A stretch of DNA of 6,828 nucleotides, from positions 1 through 6,828 of the forward strand of contig CALUUL010000083.1 in NCBI GenBank assembly GCA_944323945.1, in the 5' to 3' direction. The number at the start of each line of letters is the position of its first letter. Within the stretch, counting starts at the first letter, position 1. The DNA comes from Candidatus Gastranaerophilales bacterium. GTDB lineage: Bacteria > Cyanobacteriota > Vampirovibrionia > Gastranaerophilales > Gastranaerophilaceae. Under the pieces are notes generated by a model. That model saw nothing but the letters and a program-made list of their open reading frames with translations, ran no database searches and had not been told where the DNA came from. Of the stretch, positions 4,803 to 6,828 are shown piece after piece. A program made the position numbers and the translations under genes.

Positions 4803-4825
4803 TTTATTACTTACAAAGTAATAAA
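4803..4825. repeat. Perfect 10-bp-arm palindrome in the 4727-5003 gap
   Basis: TTTATTACTT (4803-4812) and AAGTAATAAA (4816-4825) pair perfectly around ACA. It lies 25 bp upstream of the -35 of the 325-aa gene and about 180 bp past the end of the 5004 operon. No T run follows on the plus strand, and only a mixed AT stretch on the minus strand. An operator is as likely as a weak terminator. The next 30 bases hold CGCCTTTAAA/CGCCTTAATA repeats, and AATAAAC (4820-4826) recurs inverted at 4851-4857. Confidence 0.55.
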
Positions 4826-4829
4826 CACG

Positions 4830-5003
4830 CCTTTAAACCGCCTTAATACCGTTTATTTTCCACTTTACTTAAATTGATATATATTTTATTTAACTAAACT
4901 TAAAAGAGGAAATTAAAGATATTTTTAAATTAAATATAATATTACGATTTTGTTTTCGTTATTTATTAATATAAATTTTTTTGAGATTAGATTATTATTA
5001 AAA
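4830..5003. other. AT-rich gap after the four-gene operon, no gene seen
   Basis: Very AT-rich with no supported coding frame. I looked for an intrinsic terminator for the operon ending at 5004 and found only a weak ACGA/TCGT pairing near 4944-4960, not convincing. Confidence 0.4.
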
Positions 5004-5564
5004 TTAATCACTTTTCATAATTTCATAATACATATTGACATTTTCGGCTGTTATATTTTCAAAATTATTATGGTGCGTTATTAAAATTTTGGCTTTTAAC
5101 TTTCCACAAATTATTTCTTGAACAATTAAATCTTCGCACTCCATTTCTTCGCATAATACCGCCACCATTTCACAGTCAAGTTTTGTTGCTTTAACTTTTC
5201 CTTTTGCCCGCAGTTCGTCATAAATTTCGCTATCGTCATTTAAACTTACATTATTTGCGTAAAGCCTTCCAACTCTAAACTTTTTATTTGCCACTATATC
5301 ATTTGCCCAAAACGAATAACATATAGGTTCGGCAAAATCAACATTTGGTAAAGCATTATCACTTTTTCTTTTTCGAACCTTAACGGTTTTAGGAGTTTGA
5401 AAGTCCATTAAACCAAAAGGAATTTCAATATTGAAAACAACATTAGCAAGTTCCTCATTTTCAGTAAACCTGTATAATTTTACTTTAAACCTTTTATCTT
5501 TGCTTTTCGGTATTGTTTGATAGAAATATTTATCTAATTCTTCAAGACTATTAATCGTTATCAT
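5004..5564 (-). CDS. Hypothetical protein, 186 aa, beta-rich with solenoid-like C-terminal half
   Basis: I do not recognise a family. The N-terminal half (1-75) starts with a short helix (EELDKYFY) and is otherwise mixed and basic (KVRKRKSD at 62-69). Residues about 83-163 show regularly alternating hydrophobic and polar residues with repeated short turns (WANDIVA, RLYANNVSL, KVKATKLDCEMVAVLCEEM, GKLKAKILI), as in small right-handed beta-helices. Five Cys occur between residues 82 and 153. The start is supported by AAAAGGAG (GGAG 5570-5573), 5 nt upstream. Its ATG overlaps the upstream gene's TGA as ATGA, so translation is coupled. It is the last gene of the operon; no clear terminator follows. 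Confidence 0.8.
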   Translation of the reverse strand: MITINSLEELDKYFYQTIPKSKDKRFKVKLYRFTENEELANVVFNIEIPFGLMDFQTPKTVKVRKRKSDNALPNVDFAEPICYSFWANDIVANKKFRVGRLYANNVSLNDDSEIYDELRAKGKVKATKLDCEMVAVLCEEMECEDLIVQEIICGKLKAKILITHHNNFENITAENVNMYYEIMKSD

Positions 5565-5944
5565 AAAAACTCCTTTTGCTTTATAAATTCATAATAAATT
5601 GTGCCTTTGGGGTACCGCATATTATCAATTATCAATTCTTCTTTTAAGTAGTCAGTTTTTATCCATTCACATTTTGCACAAAGTCCTTTCATACTTTCCA
5701 CTAAAACAAAATCAACTGCCTTATTATTTTTAAGATAGGTTAGTCCATATTCTTTTTCAATTTCTTTCGCTGTTTCTTCCGCTTCCCAATAACTCATAGC
5801 ACAAGCAATTAAAATCAAATTTTCGTCTATATGTGCCGAACTAACTTTATTCTCTTTTATGATTTCTTCACTTAGTCCGCTTTTGATTTTTTCTAACTTG
5901 TCCTTTCTAAAAATTAAATCAATACAACCATAAGGCAAAATCAT
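5561..5944 (-). CDS. Hypothetical protein, 127 aa
   Basis: Not recognised. A compact alpha/beta-looking protein: a first strand (YGCIDLIF), a helix with Lys/Glu (15-32), a hydrophobic strand NLILIACAM (42-50), a helix WEAEETAKEIEKEYG (53-67), a strand VDFVLVESM (77-85), a single CAKC pair (89-92), and an aromatic C-terminal strand GTIYYEF (114-120). One CxxC alone is not enough to infer metal binding. The start is supported by AGGAG at 5951-5955, 6 nt upstream. It lies 9 bp after the 100-aa gene and overlaps the 186-aa gene by 4 bp (ATGA), so it is the middle of a tightly packed operon. Confidence 0.8.
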   Translation of the reverse strand: MILPYGCIDLIFRKDKLEKIKSGLSEEIIKENKVSSAHIDENLILIACAMSYWEAEETAKEIEKEYGLTYLKNNKAVDFVLVESMKGLCAKCEWIKTDYLKEELIIDNMRYPKGTIYYEFIKQKEFL

Positions 5945-5953
5945 AACTCACTC

Positions 5954-6256
5954 CTAAATATCTTTAATCTTATCTTTCCAGTAAAGGTCTAAAAATAAAT
6001 CTTCCATTTCAATAGATAGCCTATATAAATGCTTTAAAACAATTATATTTAAAATATAAGTGCGTGCGGTGTTGCCTAGATTACTATCAACTTTTTTCAT
6101 TTTTTCTTTAGGTGATAAAGCTTTAAATTCATTAAATATTTTTGATTTTTCTATATCCTCAATAAAGTTATTATCATAGATTAAAAGTTCAATATACTTT
6201 CTTAAATCGCTTTTAATAAACTTTGAAATAATCTCTACACTTTCTTCATTTTTCAT
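5954..6256 (-). CDS. Hypothetical helical protein, 100 aa
   Basis: Not recognised. It is almost wholly alpha-helical by eye: ESVEIISKFIKSDLRKYIEL (5-24), a middle charged helix, and a hydrophobic helix ARTYILNIIVLKHLYRL (64-80), then an acidic stretch EMEDLFLDLYW. The hydrophobic helix contains Lys, His and Arg, so it is more likely a protein interface than a membrane span. The start is supported by AGGAG (GGAG 6262-6265), 5 nt upstream. It follows the partial gene at 6306 after a 49-bp gap containing a terminator-like hairpin, so its level may differ from that of the upstream gene. Confidence 0.78.
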   Translation of the reverse strand: MKNEESVEIISKFIKSDLRKYIELLIYDNNFIEDIEKSKIFNEFKALSPKEKMKKVDSNLGNTARTYILNIIVLKHLYRLSIEMEDLFLDLYWKDKIKDI

Positions 6257-6268
6257 TATTGCTCCTAT

Positions 6269-6299
6269 AAAAATTAAAGACCATTTAAAAGTGGTCTTT
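6269..6299 (-). terminator. Terminator or attenuator inside the right-hand operon
   Basis: On the minus strand AAAGACCA (6292-6299, read as its complement) pairs over 8 bp with 6276-6283 around an 8-nt loop, followed by AATTTTTATA. It lies between the stop at 6306 and the ribosome site of the 100-aa gene. The T run is interrupted by AA, so partial read-through is likely and would lower expression of the three downstream genes. Confidence 0.65.
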
Positions 6300-6305
6300 A
6301 TTGTG

Positions 6306-6828
6306 CTATTTCAATCCTAGTTCTCTATCTAACATATCCTCAATATCAAGTCCTTCAATATATGCTTTAACTCGTTTATATAGTGCTTCGTCAGTTGCGT
6401 TTGGATCTTGTTTAAAGAGTTCTTTATCATATAACCATTTATCTTCAACACTCGCTTTTCCGTCTGCTAAAGCTTGTATGACAATTTTTGCCACTCTACC
6501 ATGAAAAGAATGATTTAATCGTTTCGCAAAATATAAAATTTCGTTTTTGCTTTCGTCAAACGCATTAACATAACCTTTATGATTTCCGTCAGAGTGAGGG
6601 TTGCTATCTTCTTCATAATATTCATTTTCAGCCTTTAGAGCAACATTTGCCATTAACGAGCCTAAAATTCTTGTATCAATAAAGCATTTTTCCTTTTTCG
6701 CCTCTTTTATGTTAGGTAAAGATTCAAGATAATCTATGTAATAATTGGTTAATGCTCCCTCTTTATTGTCAGACCACCATGCTTTACCATAAGCCTCTGA
6801 ACCTGCGTGAGAATAATACCATTCTTCA
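6306..6828 (-). CDS. Hypothetical protein, 5'-truncated by the window edge (173 aa visible)
   Basis: The frame is open from the window edge to the TAG at 6306-6308, so the true start lies to the right of 6828. An internal ATG at 6651-6653 would give 115 aa but lacks a good ribosome site, and the sequence before it reads as natural protein (YYSHAGSEAYGKAWW, YYIDYLESLPNIKEAKKEK). The visible part is polar and helical, with aromatic-rich EEWYYSH, a His/Asn/Gly patch SNPHSDGNHKGYVNAF, a basic segment KRLNHSFHGRVAK and an acidic C-terminal helix. I do not recognise the family. It may be the C-terminal part of a larger protein. It heads the visible operon and is separated from the next gene by a terminator-like hairpin. 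Confidence 0.75.
   Translation of the reverse strand, partial: EEWYYSHAGSEAYGKAWWSDNKEGALTNYYIDYLESLPNIKEAKKEKCFIDTRILGSLMANVALKAENEYYEEDSNPHSDGNHKGYVNAFDESKNEILYFAKRLNHSFHGRVAKIVIQALADGKASVEDKWLYDKELFKQDPNATDEALYKRVKAYIEGLDIEDMLDRELGLK

Noticed and set aside
6301..6504. Plus-strand open frame, 67 codons
   Set aside because: Antisense to the partial gene at 6306 and Ser-rich; no ribosome site.
1..6828. CRISPR array, insertion sequence, relaxase, phage structural or replication gene
   Set aside because: No regular spaced repeats, transposase motifs, relaxase motifs or recognisable structural/replication proteins were seen on either strand.

Overview
The window is strongly AT-rich, with AGGAG-type ribosome binding sites at nearly every start, sigma-A-like promoters, standard stop codons (TAA, TAG and TGA all terminate; Trp is TGG) and a tRNA with an encoded CCA end. 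This fits a low-GC Gram-positive bacterium (Bacillota, Clostridia-like). The exact taxon cannot be named from the sequence. The layout is that of the left end of an integrated mobile element (phage-like, or an integrative island) sitting at the 3' end of a tRNA-Arg gene.

Region by region. 1-136 is short leftmost flank, presumably chromosomal, with no gene that can be supported. 137-213 is tRNA-Arg(ACG), followed by an intrinsic terminator (223-250). Directly behind it and pointing at it is a tyrosine integrase (251-1681, minus), preceded by a small excisionase-like winged-helix gene (1668-1880, minus) that overlaps it by 14 nt. This xis-int pair has a recognisable promoter whose spacer contains one copy of a 10-bp direct repeat; the second copy lies 42 bp further upstream. 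Next is an unrecognised 167-aa protein (2079-2582, minus), then a 263-bp divergent control region with a 60-bp imperfect inverted repeat, two face-away promoter candidates and a palindrome between them. On the plus strand an XRE-like HTH/coiled-coil protein follows (2846-3436). Its end overlaps a convergent 55-aa gene (3429-3596, minus).

The right half is all minus strand. A 325-aa protein (3749-4726) forms a self-contained unit with its own strong promoter (4750-4778) and terminator (3692-3718). It looks like a conserved but uncharacterised family and is the best cargo candidate. Beyond a 277-bp AT-rich gap with a perfect 10-bp-arm palindrome lies a compact operon read from right to left: a gene open to the window edge (6306-6828), a hairpin terminator or attenuator, then three small genes (5954-6256, 5561-5944, 5004-5564), the last two coupled by an ATGA overlap. 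None of these four is recognisable by function.

How it may fit together: the integrase and excisionase move the element in and out of tRNA-Arg. The HTH protein at 2846 probably controls the divergent promoters, and perhaps xis-int as well. The 325-aa gene is expressed independently, as accessory genes often are. No phage structural gene, relaxase, replication gene, IS or CRISPR array is visible, so the type of element (prophage, ICE, satellite) is undecided.
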